From assembly GCA_035399845.1 (NCBI GenBank), contig DAOPJV010000003.1, positions 62,001-126,000 of the forward strand: a DNA stretch of 64,000 nucleotides, read 5' to 3'. The DNA comes from ECT2AJA-110-A sp035399845 (lineage in GTDB: Bacteria > Planctomycetota > Phycisphaerae > UBA1845 > UTPLA1). The number at the start of each line of letters is the position of its first letter. The first letter of the stretch is position 1. Below the pieces are notes generated by a model. That model did not search any database. It had not been told where the DNA came from and saw only the letters and a program-made list of their open reading frames with translations. Positions 25,368 through 33,892 of the stretch are shown here, one piece after another. A program made the position numbers and the translations under genes.

Positions 25368-26750
25368 CTACGTCTTCGCGTCGTGCGCGCCCGTCAGTTC
25401 GTCCATGATATGTTGCAGGAACGCCGCCGCCAGTTCGTCGTTGACCGTGGCGCCGATGTGCGTCAGGACGAGGCTGAGACGCCCCTGGTACTGATGTCCC
25501 TGCAACGTGATTCCGGGGGGGCTCAGCGCCGCGTTCATTGTGTAAAGACGGCGGATCGGCGTGGCGCCGAGTTTCGTCAACCCGGGGATCACCGTTCCCA
25601 GAAAGCCGAAGCCCAGCGAAACGGGTCCCTTTCGCAGCGTGCGAAGCAGGTGTCGGCGCATCAGGTTGGCGTGGGGCGCCATGAAGGACATCATCTGCAG
25701 CGACCCCAGATCGATGCCGTTTCGCAGTTCGTCGCGCATGCGCCCGTTCAGCGTGCGCACCAGAGACTCGCTGTCCGTCATCTCGTCGGGAGTCGCCCCG
25801 AGCTTGATGAATGTCATGAAGTTGCGAAAGATCGGTTCGGATCGGCCGGGTGGCCTCAGATTCAGCGGCACATCCGTCTTGCACTGACGCCCCCGGTTGT
25901 CGGCGTCCGGGCCGAGGGTTCGGATCGACCGGAAGACGCCGGCCAGCAGCGCCGGCGCCAGATTGGCGAATCCGCAGAGCCGCTTCACGCGGGCAATCGC
26001 CCGATCCGTTTCCATCTCGTCCATTTCGCGGACCAGGATTCGAAACGGCGTCGCCCGCCAGACGCGATCGACGCGCGGGATGATCATGGCCGCCGGCTTC
26101 GAATAACGCCACTCGTGCCGCAATCGGCGAACGGCGGAGCGCGCCCGCCTGCCGACTTTCTCACGCCGCAGATGGCCGACAATCTCGTCCATCGGCGCCG
26201 GTTCCGCGATGGCGACGCCATCGTGATCCCACAGCGCGTCCAGCAGCTTCAGCATGTGCTCGGGCGATTTGCCGTCCATCAGCGCATGACTGAACAGAAG
26301 AATGAGAACGTCGTTCCCGTCCGGCAGGTGCAGCAGGCGCCAGACAATCGGATCGGAGTCCGCGTGGCTGAAGGGCCGATCGTTGAGCGATTCGCCGAAG
26401 GCCCAGACGTCGCGCTCCGTCGCGCCGTCGAGCGTCGTTTCATGCAGAATCACATCGGCGCCGTTCCTGTACATCCAGTACGGAACCCGATAGCCCCCCG
26501 GCGCGACCAGCCGCGACGTGATGACCGGATAGCGATGATTCAGTCGCGACAGCGCTGCGCGAAGTCGCTGGACATCGACACGCCCCTGGAACCAGACATG
26601 CGTCTGACACGTGAAACCGCTGTGCCCGACACCCAGCAGGCCCTGATGCGCCACGAGCATCAGCCGATCGGCGGCGTTCAGGTACTGCCGATCCGATCCG
26701 ACGGCGCGAGGCGCGTTGGCGGCGTTGCTGGTCGACGTGTCGTCGCTCAC
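25368..26750 (-). CDS. Stand-alone condensation/CoA-dependent acyltransferase-like protein
   Basis: 460 residues. The N-terminal half resembles the first lobe of condensation/WS-DGAT/chloramphenicol-acetyltransferase-like folds, with catalytic H155 in S-H-A-L-M-D-G160 (the HHxxxDG motif with the first His replaced by Ser). The second lobe holds conserved-looking D-V-P-L-N-L-R-P and N-F-M-T-F-I. No carrier-protein or adenylation domain is attached. Family members join acyl groups from CoA or carrier protein to alcohols or amines. It sits between a polysaccharide deacetylase and the acyl-CoA dehydrogenase-like gene, with gaps of about 100 bases on each side. Confidence 0.75.
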   Translation of the reverse strand: MSDDTSTSNAANAPRAVGSDRQYLNAADRLMLVAHQGLLGVGHSGFTCQTHVWFQGRVDVQRLRAALSRLNHRYPVITSRLVAPGGYRVPYWMYRNGADVILHETTLDGATERDVWAFGESLNDRPFSHADSDPIVWRLLHLPDGNDVLILLFSHALMDGKSPEHMLKLLDALWDHDGVAIAEPAPMDEIVGHLRREKVGRRARSAVRRLRHEWRYSKPAAMIIPRVDRVWRATPFRILVREMDEMETDRAIARVKRLCGFANLAPALLAGVFRSIRTLGPDADNRGRQCKTDVPLNLRPPGRSEPIFRNFMTFIKLGATPDEMTDSESLVRTLNGRMRDELRNGIDLGSLQMMSFMAPHANLMRRHLLRTLRKGPVSLGFGFLGTVIPGLTKLGATPIRRLYTMNAALSPPGITLQGHQYQGRLSLVLTHIGATVNDELAAAFLQHIMDELTGAHDAKT

Positions 26751-26857
26751 AGGGGTTGGCTCCAGGGACCGGTATCCGTGCGATGGGGATTGGACGCCCG
26801 ACGCAATCTATCTGTGCGATGACGCCGACGCAATGCGACACTTGTCACTGAGTCGCC

Positions 26858-27658
26858 TCAGGCGATGTCGCGGACGGCGTCGCCGATCGCCGACACGCCG
26901 ATCGACGCGTCCGCCGTCAGTTCCTCGATCAACCCCGCAAGGCCATCGGCAAAGGCGATGTCCCGGCCGACGATCCACTCGTGGAGACCGATGGCGACAC
27001 AGCCGTTGCGCCGACGCGACTCATCCACAATACGGCGCCACTTATTCAGCAGCGCCGTCGCATCGGACGTGCCGTCCACGAGATCCCAGTCGTCGCTCTT
27101 TGTGGCAACCCGGGTCATCAGGTCATAGATGTGATAGGGACGCCAGGCCGGATCACGTTCGGCGTTCCAGGCGAAGCTGTAATGGGGCAGATAGTGCACG
27201 AGGGCCATCGACCAGGCGCTTCGCGGCGAGCGGAACCCACTCGGAACGATCTTCAGTCGTTCGAACGCCGCCACGGCGTATTGCAGCATCTCGATCGTCT
27301 CATCGCCCGACAAGTCGCGCGGCGATTCGTGACGCCAGCCATGACAACCGATTTCATGTCCCGCGTCCCGGATGCGTTTGACACGATCCGGATGCGTCAG
27401 GCAGAGCTCCGCGACGACATTGAATGTGATTCGCAGATCGGCGCGATCGAGAATCTTCAGGAGTCGGTCGGTTCCTTCATCGGCGAATCGATCGCCGTCG
27501 GCGCCGGCGTGATGCCCCTCGAAATCGCAGTAGAGGCAGATCGTCGGACGGGCCGGCGGCCGCAGGCGACGAAATCGCCGCCCGAAGCCCGTCCGCCATT
27601 GTCGTCGCCGTCGATCCCAGAACGTGTCGTTACCCTGTTGTCTTCCACTCATAAGCAT
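26858..27658 (-). CDS. Polysaccharide deacetylase family protein (NodB domain)
   Basis: 266 residues; M3 (27652) is an alternative start. NodB-type motifs: C-D-F-E-G near residue 41 (acidic motif 1, in the D-x-E form seen in PuuE-type and exosortase-linked deacetylases rather than T-F-D-D-G), H-G-W-R-H-E near 105 (metal His pair), F-R-S-P-R-S-A near 142, and L-H-E-W near the end. It removes N-acetyl groups from a polysaccharide or related amide. No signal peptide is apparent. The basic N-terminal 33 residues are not part of the fold. It is divergent from the methyltransferase gene across only 34 bases. Confidence 0.87.
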   Translation of the reverse strand: MLMSGRQQGNDTFWDRRRRQWRTGFGRRFRRLRPPARPTICLYCDFEGHHAGADGDRFADEGTDRLLKILDRADLRITFNVVAELCLTHPDRVKRIRDAGHEIGCHGWRHESPRDLSGDETIEMLQYAVAAFERLKIVPSGFRSPRSAWSMALVHYLPHYSFAWNAERDPAWRPYHIYDLMTRVATKSDDWDLVDGTSDATALLNKWRRIVDESRRRNGCVAIGLHEWIVGRDIAFADGLAGLIEELTADASIGVSAIGDAVRDIA

Positions 27659-27692
27659 TGGACATCTTAACGCCCCGCGTCAGAATGATCTC

Positions 27693-28640
27693 ATGGCCGA
27701 GGCTGAAGCAGATCTGAAGGCCCCGCCTGAGAGCGGGAAATCGAGGGCGACGGACGAGCCGCGCCTGATCGAGCGGTCCTGCCCGCTGTGCCGCGTGTCG
27801 GATTTCGAGAAGTTCCTGATCGCGGACGACACGACCTTCGGCTTTCCGGGCCGATTTCGCGTCGTGCGATGCAGACGATGCGACATGCTGTTCACCAATC
27901 CGCAGGTCGCCCCGGAATCGATCGGCGCCTTCTTCCCGAACGAATATTCGGCGCACGACGTTGATCGGGCCCGCCGGCATTCCGGGAGCGTCAAGCGGGG
28001 AAGCGATCCGTGGGACGCCCTGGCGCCCTTCGGCGGCGGTCGTCTGCTCGATGTCGGCTGCGGCAGCGGCGCGTTCCTGCTTCGACAGCAGGAGATGGGC
28101 TGGCGCGTGTACGGTATCGAGCCCTCTGCCGCCGCCGCCGACGCGGCGCGATCCCTGGGCCTTCGCGACATCTGGACGAGCGACGTGGCGAACGCGCCGA
28201 TGAACGGCCATCGATTTGACGTCATCACGCTGATGGGCGTGCTCGATCACATCCCCGATCCACATACGGCGTTGTCGTCACTCAGAGGCGTCTGCGACAA
28301 CGGCGGCCGACTCATCGCGACAGTGCCCAATGCGATGAGCGCCGCGGCGCAGTTGTTCGGTCCCGACTGGCCGGGCTGGGACCTGCCGCGACATCAGAAT
28401 CACTTCTCGCCGGACACGCTGCGGGCCATGCTGCGAAAGGCCGGGTTCGATCGCGTGGATCTGCTCTGGAAACGCCGGACGTCACACTGGCGGCGCGGCG
28501 CGGAAGCCATGGTTCGACGATCGGCTCATCCGATTTGGCGCATCATTGCGAAATCGAGGAACCTCTGCGGTCTGCTCGCCCGCATCCATTCCCGAGGCGC
28601 CCGGAGCGACGAGTTGATCGCCGTCGCCTATTGCGATTGA
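27693..28640 (+). CDS. SAM-dependent methyltransferase with N-terminal zinc-ribbon
   Basis: 315 residues from the ATG at 27693. An N-terminal C-P-L-C...C-R-R-C (about 30-68) zinc-binding element is followed by a Methyltransf_23-type domain: L-L-D-V-G-C-G-S-G-A-F-L motif I, G-I-E-P motif II, L-M-G-V-L-D-H-I-P-D-P post-III, and P-R-H-Q-N-H-F-S-P-D-T-L. This architecture is common in sugar- and cell-surface-related C- or O-methyltransferases. The next gene starts five bases after its stop. Confidence 0.87.
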   Translation: MAEAEADLKAPPESGKSRATDEPRLIERSCPLCRVSDFEKFLIADDTTFGFPGRFRVVRCRRCDMLFTNPQVAPESIGAFFPNEYSAHDVDRARRHSGSVKRGSDPWDALAPFGGGRLLDVGCGSGAFLLRQQEMGWRVYGIEPSAAAADAARSLGLRDIWTSDVANAPMNGHRFDVITLMGVLDHIPDPHTALSSLRGVCDNGGRLIATVPNAMSAAAQLFGPDWPGWDLPRHQNHFSPDTLRAMLRKAGFDRVDLLWKRRTSHWRRGAEAMVRRSAHPIWRIIAKSRNLCGLLARIHSRGARSDELIAVAYCD

Positions 28641-28645
28641 CAGCC

Positions 28646-31537
28646 ATGCCCCTCGCCCCACGCCTCACATCGAGCATCGTCGAGCGGTTCGAGCGACGAC
28701 TCGCGCCGAAGTTCGCCGGCGAGATCCGCACGGATCGACTGAGCCGGGCGCTGTACGCGACGGACGCGAGCATCTACGAACTTGCGCCCGATGTCGTCCT
28801 CCTCCCGAAGTCCGCGGCGGATGTTCAAGAGGCGGTTCGCGCCTGCGCGGAACTGAACGTTGCCATCACGCCCCGCGGCGCGGGGACCGGTCTGACCGGC
28901 GCGGCCGTGAATCACGGCGCGCAGCTCGACTGCTCGCGCCATCTGAATCGCATTCTCGAGATTGACACCGAACGCCGCGTCGCCGTTGTCGAACCAGGCG
29001 TCGTCCTCGATCAGCTCAACGCGGCGCTCGCGCCGTCGGGCCTCCAGTTCGCCCCGGACGTGGCGACAAGCAGTCGGGCGACGGTCGGCGGGATGATCGC
29101 GAACAACTCGTGCGGCGCGCACTCCGTGCTTTATGGCCGCACGGTCGACCACGTCCTCGCGCTCGACGTCGTGCTCTCGGACGGCGGGCTCGTCCGCTGG
29201 GGTTGTGACGATCACAACTCGGCCTCGAACGCCTTCGCGCGGCGCTGCGAGTTGATGCTGAAGGAGGTCGTCTCGCAGAACGCCGATGAAATCGACCGGC
29301 GCTTTCCGAAGGTCCTGCGCAGCAACGCGGGCTACGGTCTCGATCGACTCGCCCAAAGCGCGGCGTCGGGGCAAATGAATGTACATTCCGTCATCTGCGG
29401 CAGCGAAGGCACGCTCGGAATTGTGACGCGGGCCTGGTTGAAGTTGATTCCCACGCCGACCGCCAGGGGCCTTCTCGTCGTGCAGTTCGGCGCCCTGCTG
29501 GACGCGCTGGCGGCCGTTCCCGCGGCGCTGGAACACGGCCCCGCGGCCGTCGAACTGATCGACGACCTGATTCTCGAAGCGGCGCGGAAGAACCTGAAAC
29601 TCGCCGCCGGCGGAAACGTGATTTCCGGCGCCCCGGCGGCCGTGCTCGTCATCGAGCTGTACGACGAAAATGCGGAACAACTCGACGCGCGACTTCATGC
29701 GCTGATGAACGCCATGCAGGCGGCGCAACTCGGCGACAGACTCTCGATCGTGACGGACGACGCGGCGCAGGCGGATGTCTGGACGATGCGCAAGGCGGGA
29801 CTCGGCCTGCTGATGTCCAGACCGGGAGATCGTCAGCCCTATGCGTTTGTGGAAGACACGGCGGTCGATCCCTCGCGACTGCGCGATTACATCGAGCGAT
29901 TCGCCGAGATTCTCGCGAGTGAAGACGTCGGTCGCGCGGGCTACTACGCCCACGCCAGCGTTGGATGCCTGCATGTGCGTCCCGTCCTCGATCTGAAGAA
30001 TCGCGACGACGTCGCGCGCATGCGGCGGATCGCCGAGCGAATCAGCGCCCTCGCGGCCGAGTTCGGCGGCACGATGACGGGCGAACACGGCGACGGTCTC
30101 CTTCGCTCGGAGTGGATCGAAATGCTCTACGGTCCGCAGATTGTGGAGGCGTTTCGCCGGATCAAGCGCACATTCGATCCGCAGGGCATTCTTAATCCGG
30201 GCAAGATCGTCGACCCGCCGCGAATGACGGAGCATCTGCGCTACGGCCCCACGTTCACGCCGCTTCGCGTCGTCGGGGACACGGCCCTCGATTTCTCGGC
30301 GCACGGCGGCATGCTGGGGCTTGCCGGCATGTGCAGCGGCGTTGGCCAGTGCCGGCAGAAAGATGTCGGCGCGATGTGCCCCTCCTTCGAAGCCACGTGC
30401 GACGAAACGCATACAACGCGGGCCCGGGCCAACGCGCTGCGCATCGCCATGAGCAATCGATCGCTGCTCGCCGATCTCGACGACCCGGCCCTCGACGACG
30501 TCATGGACCTCTGCATCAGCTGCAAGGCGTGTAAGACGGAATGCCCGACGGGCGTCGACATGGCGCGATTGAAGGCCGAGTGGCTGCATCGCAGGAATAC
30601 GGCGAAGGGCGCGTCACTGCGCAGCCGTCTGATCGCCCACACGGCGTCTCTCGCGCGCATCGGCGCAAGGGCCCCGCGACTGGCGAACGCCATCGCTCAG
30701 TCAACGCTGGGGCGACAACTGGCGGACTCGATCCTTGGCATCGACTTCCGGGCGCCGCCGCCCATGCTCGCCTCACGGACATTTCGGCAGTGGTTCACGA
30801 ATCGGCCTTCCGCAAGTCGCGGGGATACCGTGGTCTGTCGCGTCATCTACTTCGTCGACACGTGGACGGACCTCTTCACACCCCGTGTCGGCGTCGCCAC
30901 GGTTCGCACGCTCGAAGCGCTGGGATACGACGTGGTCGTTCCGCCGCCAATCTGCTGCGGTCGCCCCGCGATCAGCAAGGGCATGCTCGATGTGGCCCGA
31001 CAACAACTGGAATCGACCGTTGACGCGCTGACGCCGCTGCTGCGCGACGATGTCGCCATCGTGGGGACCGAGCCGAGCTGCCTGTTCACGCTCGTCGATG
31101 AGCTGCCGCAGCTTGTCCGCACAGCCGACGCCAGACGCATCGCGGCCCGAGCGAAGATGATCGAGACGTTCCTCGTGAATGCGGAAACGATCGATGTCAT
31201 GACGCGTCGATCGGACGCCCCCGTGCAGTTTCACGGGCATTGTCATCAGAAGGCGATGATCGGGACGTCGGACGCAATGACGCTGCTGAACCGATGCGGC
31301 ATCGACGCCGCGGAGATCAACAGCGGTTGCTGCGGAATGGCGGGCTCATTCGGCCACGAGCGCGAACACTACGACGTGTCGAAGGCGATTGGTGAAAGCC
31401 GTCTCTTTCCCGCCGTCCGCGCACAGCCGCAATCGCAGATTGTTGTGAGTGGATTCAGTTGCCGCCATCAGATTGCGCAGCATACACAGGCGACAGCGAA
31501 GCACCTGATGGAAGTGATCGCGGAACGAATCGTCTGA
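28646..31537 (+). CDS. FAD-binding / 4Fe-4S 2-hydroxyacid dehydrogenase (YdiJ/Dld-like fusion)
   Basis: 963 residues. Order: FAD-binding type 4 domain (about 50-235; P-R-G-A-G-T-G-L-T-G, G-M-I-A-N-N-S-C-G-A), FAD-linked oxidase C-terminal domain (270-530; G-G-T-M-T-G-E-H-G-D-G and N-P-G-K-I), two cysteine clusters for 4Fe-4S (C-S-G-V-G-Q-C..., C-I-S-C-K-A-C-K-T-E-C-P), and two CCG domains (C-C-G-R-P, C-C-G-M-A-G-S-F-G). This is the layout of E. coli YdiJ (D-2-hydroxyglutarate dehydrogenase) and GlcD-GlcF fusions. It oxidises a D-2-hydroxyacid and passes electrons to the quinone pool; D-lactate is the other plausible substrate. It overlaps no neighbour and is probably co-transcribed with the methyltransferase. 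Confidence 0.93.
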   Translation: MPLAPRLTSSIVERFERRLAPKFAGEIRTDRLSRALYATDASIYELAPDVVLLPKSAADVQEAVRACAELNVAITPRGAGTGLTGAAVNHGAQLDCSRHLNRILEIDTERRVAVVEPGVVLDQLNAALAPSGLQFAPDVATSSRATVGGMIANNSCGAHSVLYGRTVDHVLALDVVLSDGGLVRWGCDDHNSASNAFARRCELMLKEVVSQNADEIDRRFPKVLRSNAGYGLDRLAQSAASGQMNVHSVICGSEGTLGIVTRAWLKLIPTPTARGLLVVQFGALLDALAAVPAALEHGPAAVELIDDLILEAARKNLKLAAGGNVISGAPAAVLVIELYDENAEQLDARLHALMNAMQAAQLGDRLSIVTDDAAQADVWTMRKAGLGLLMSRPGDRQPYAFVEDTAVDPSRLRDYIERFAEILASEDVGRAGYYAHASVGCLHVRPVLDLKNRDDVARMRRIAERISALAAEFGGTMTGEHGDGLLRSEWIEMLYGPQIVEAFRRIKRTFDPQGILNPGKIVDPPRMTEHLRYGPTFTPLRVVGDTALDFSAHGGMLGLAGMCSGVGQCRQKDVGAMCPSFEATCDETHTTRARANALRIAMSNRSLLADLDDPALDDVMDLCISCKACKTECPTGVDMARLKAEWLHRRNTAKGASLRSRLIAHTASLARIGARAPRLANAIAQSTLGRQLADSILGIDFRAPPPMLASRTFRQWFTNRPSASRGDTVVCRVIYFVDTWTDLFTPRVGVATVRTLEALGYDVVVPPPICCGRPAISKGMLDVARQQLESTVDALTPLLRDDVAIVGTEPSCLFTLVDELPQLVRTADARRIAARAKMIETFLVNAETIDVMTRRSDAPVQFHGHCHQKAMIGTSDAMTLLNRCGIDAAEINSGCCGMAGSFGHEREHYDVSKAIGESRLFPAVRAQPQSQIVVSGFSCRHQIAQHTQATAKHLMEVIAERIV

Positions 31538-31555
31538 ATCGATGTCGGACGACTT

Positions 31556-32731
31556 TTATCGCCGCTTGCTGACCATGAACCCTGTCAGCGCCATGATCTG
31601 GAAGACAATTGCCGTCAGCAGCGCGAGCGTCGAGGAATTTGCGTCACTGTTGATGGCCCAGTAGAGACCAAAGCAGACGGCGCAGATGGCGAACGCCTGG
31701 GCCACGGCGCCCGCGAGCTGAGCGATGGAGAATTCGCTGAAGTTGCGTTCGCGCCGCATCGCGCGAATCTCATCCAGGATCTCATCCAGCACTTCGAACG
31801 GGCTTTCGGCGGCGCGCAGGCGCGGCTTGTCGAGCGCCTGGCGGGCATACTCGGCGGCGGGTCTCGCCTCGGTCTCCGACGACACGTGGCTCTCGGCGCG
31901 CGGGTCGGTCTTTGCGGTTTCCGTTCTCGCCGTCGAGCTTTCCATGGGGGCTGGCTCCGTCTTTGCGACTTCGGGTTCGGATCGTTGGACTGGCCGGGAC
32001 TCGGCCGGCGGCGCGGGCCGTTCCGGTTTCTTTTCCGCGACGGGCGCGGGGACCGGCGGCCTGGCTGGTTCGATCGGCCGCCGGGAGGAGACGAGGACCG
32101 GCTCCCGTTTGGGCGCCCGATCGCTCTCGCGGCGCGCGGCGTCGAGTACGGCCTGCATTTCAGCGACACGTTTCGACTCGCGCAGAATAAAATCGGCGGC
32201 GGCCGGGAAGTTTGACATCGTGTGATTCGGCCGGGCGTAGGGATCCGTGGCGCCGCTGCCCAGAAGAATCGTGCGGCAACCCGCTTCGTTCCCGGCCTGA
32301 ACGTCCCGGGCGGAGTCACCAACCATCCAGGACTTCGAGATATCCAGGCCGAGATCGCTTGCGGCCTTGAGGATCATGCCGGGCTTTGGTTTGCGCAGAT
32401 CGCTGTCGTCGCGATACGCCTCGACGACGGCGGCTCGCCCCGGGAGGAACGGGCAGTAATAGATCGCATCCACCGCGGCGCCCTTCTCGGCCAGCATCTC
32501 CTGCAGGCGCTCGTGGACCAGCCGCAGCTCGTCTTCTGTAAAGTAGCCGCGAGCCACGCCGGATTGATTCGTGATGATGACGACGACGAAACCCGCTTCG
32601 CGCAGGCGCTTCACGGCGTCGGGAACGCCGGGAAGAATGCGGATCTGGTCCGGATCGCGCAGATATCCCGGGTCCGCAATCAGCGTGTTGTCCCGATCGA
32701 CGAATACGGCTGGTCGAGATGGGTTCGACAT
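31556..32731 (-). CDS. gmhB: D-glycero-D-manno-heptose 1,7-bisphosphate phosphatase (GmhB-like HAD) fused to a disordered linker and membrane tail
   Basis: 391 residues from the ATG at 32731. HAD-IIIA core (1-185): D12-R-D14-N-T-L, I-I-T-N-Q-S-G-V-A-R-G, K-P-K-P-G-M, G-D-S-A-R-D-V-Q-A-G, plus the C-P-F zinc-loop region; this matches GmhB, which dephosphorylates heptose bisphosphate in ADP-heptose synthesis. Normal GmhB is about 190 residues. Here a Pro/Glu/Lys/Ala-rich linker (about 205-320) is followed by a short helix (E-V-L-D-E-I-L-D-E-I-R) and two membrane segments (about 344-363 and 370-386). It is the last gene of the lpxK - DHS-like - gmhB minus-strand set. Confidence 0.86.
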   Translation of the reverse strand: MSNPSRPAVFVDRDNTLIADPGYLRDPDQIRILPGVPDAVKRLREAGFVVVIITNQSGVARGYFTEDELRLVHERLQEMLAEKGAAVDAIYYCPFLPGRAAVVEAYRDDSDLRKPKPGMILKAASDLGLDISKSWMVGDSARDVQAGNEAGCRTILLGSGATDPYARPNHTMSNFPAAADFILRESKRVAEMQAVLDAARRESDRAPKREPVLVSSRRPIEPARPPVPAPVAEKKPERPAPPAESRPVQRSEPEVAKTEPAPMESSTARTETAKTDPRAESHVSSETEARPAAEYARQALDKPRLRAAESPFEVLDEILDEIRAMRRERNFSEFSIAQLAGAVAQAFAICAVCFGLYWAINSDANSSTLALLTAIVFQIMALTGFMVSKRR

Positions 32732-32898
32732 GAGACAGAAGCGCAAGGCCGACTGCGCCATCGGCTCCTTCCGACGCGCCATCGGGAGAAGGTAACGGAT
32801 GACGCTTAATTTCGCCAGACGCAAGGGTTGGGACTGTCGCGCCTCCGGAGGGGGCGATGACGCGATCCCGTCAGTGGGTCCCGAATCGTCGGCGCGCG

Positions 32899-33864
32899 CT
32901 ACCCCAGTCGCTCGACGAGGGCCATGCGCAAAAGCGGCAGCATGATCTCATGATGGCCTGTGATGTGATGACCACGCCCCGACTTCACGGGGCGCCCCAC
33001 GACATTCTGGCTCGGTCGATAGTGACGGATCATGTCCAGGTTGGCCGTGGTGACATCATCCAGGTTGGCGCCAAGGTTGCGGGCGACGGCAATCGCCTTG
33101 AGAAAGACCTCCGGCATGATGACGCTGGAACCCACGTTCACCCAGACGCCCGACGCTGCGCCGGCCGACGCCGGCGCCAGGTCCTTCACGACGGCGCAGA
33201 CCAGCTTGAAGTCCGTCGAACTCAGACGCTGCAGATCGGAATCGGCGACGTTGGCGTGCATATGAATCGTGTCGGTCCCCATCGCCACGTGGACACAGAT
33301 CGGAATCCCTTTCCGCCCCGCCGTCGCGATCAGGCACTTGTCAATGTTCGGGGGATTCGTGGCCTGCAGATGGTTGGCGATCGCCTCGCCCAGTCCGACC
33401 TTGTCAGCCACGCCCCGGGCGATCGCTTCGGCGAAGAAGCTCGGCGTTTCCTGAACCATGCCGAAGCTGCCATCGCGGATTGTGTCGCCGACTTCCTCGC
33501 TGGTTTGTCCGAGCGTGGCGACTTCCACGTCGTGAATCGCCGTGGCGCCGTTCATGGCGACGGCCGTCACGATACCGCGCTCGATCAGGTCACAGAGAAT
33601 CGTGGAGCAGCCCACTTTGACGAGATGCGCGCCCATCGCGAAGACCACGGGGCGATCGGCCCGGCGAGCGGCCACGATGGCGTCGATCAGTTTTCGCAGT
33701 TCATTGACGCCCAGATATGGCGGGAGCGCCTCGAACCAGTCGCTGAATGTGGCGCCCTTTGCCGGGAGCCCCGCCATCGCCTCGACGTCGAATTTGTGCG
33801 AGCGATCGCGAATCGAATACGTGCTGAGCTTGCTGAGATCGACGGGTTCGTATCGTTTCGTCAT
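32899..33864 (-). CDS. Deoxyhypusine synthase-like protein in the lipid A/heptose operon
   Basis: 321 residues from M-T-K-R-Y at 33864; upstream in-frame sequence overlaps the lpxK 3' end and is less likely. It resembles the deoxyhypusine synthase fold: G-A-H-L-V-K-V-G-C-S-T, A-M-N-G-A-T-A-I-H-D, V-H-V-A-M-G-T-D-T-I-H-M-H, N-V-G-S-S-V-I-M-P-E-V-F-L-K and G-H-H-E-I-M-L-P. Bacteria lack the eIF5A substrate. From memory, related proteins occur beside ADP-heptose genes in delta-proteobacteria, and here it lies between lpxK and gmhB. True function unknown; an NAD-dependent step on a surface sugar or amine is my inference. Confidence 0.82.
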   Translation of the reverse strand: MTKRYEPVDLSKLSTYSIRDRSHKFDVEAMAGLPAKGATFSDWFEALPPYLGVNELRKLIDAIVAARRADRPVVFAMGAHLVKVGCSTILCDLIERGIVTAVAMNGATAIHDVEVATLGQTSEEVGDTIRDGSFGMVQETPSFFAEAIARGVADKVGLGEAIANHLQATNPPNIDKCLIATAGRKGIPICVHVAMGTDTIHMHANVADSDLQRLSSTDFKLVCAVVKDLAPASAGAASGVWVNVGSSVIMPEVFLKAIAVARNLGANLDDVTTANLDMIRHYRPSQNVVGRPVKSGRGHHITGHHEIMLPLLRMALVERLG

Positions 33865-33892
33865 GGCTCTCTCGACGACGCGTTGGGGCGAT

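Noticed and set aside
25368..26750. NRPS module
   Set aside because: Only a condensation-like fold is present; no adenylation, carrier or thioesterase domain adjoins it.
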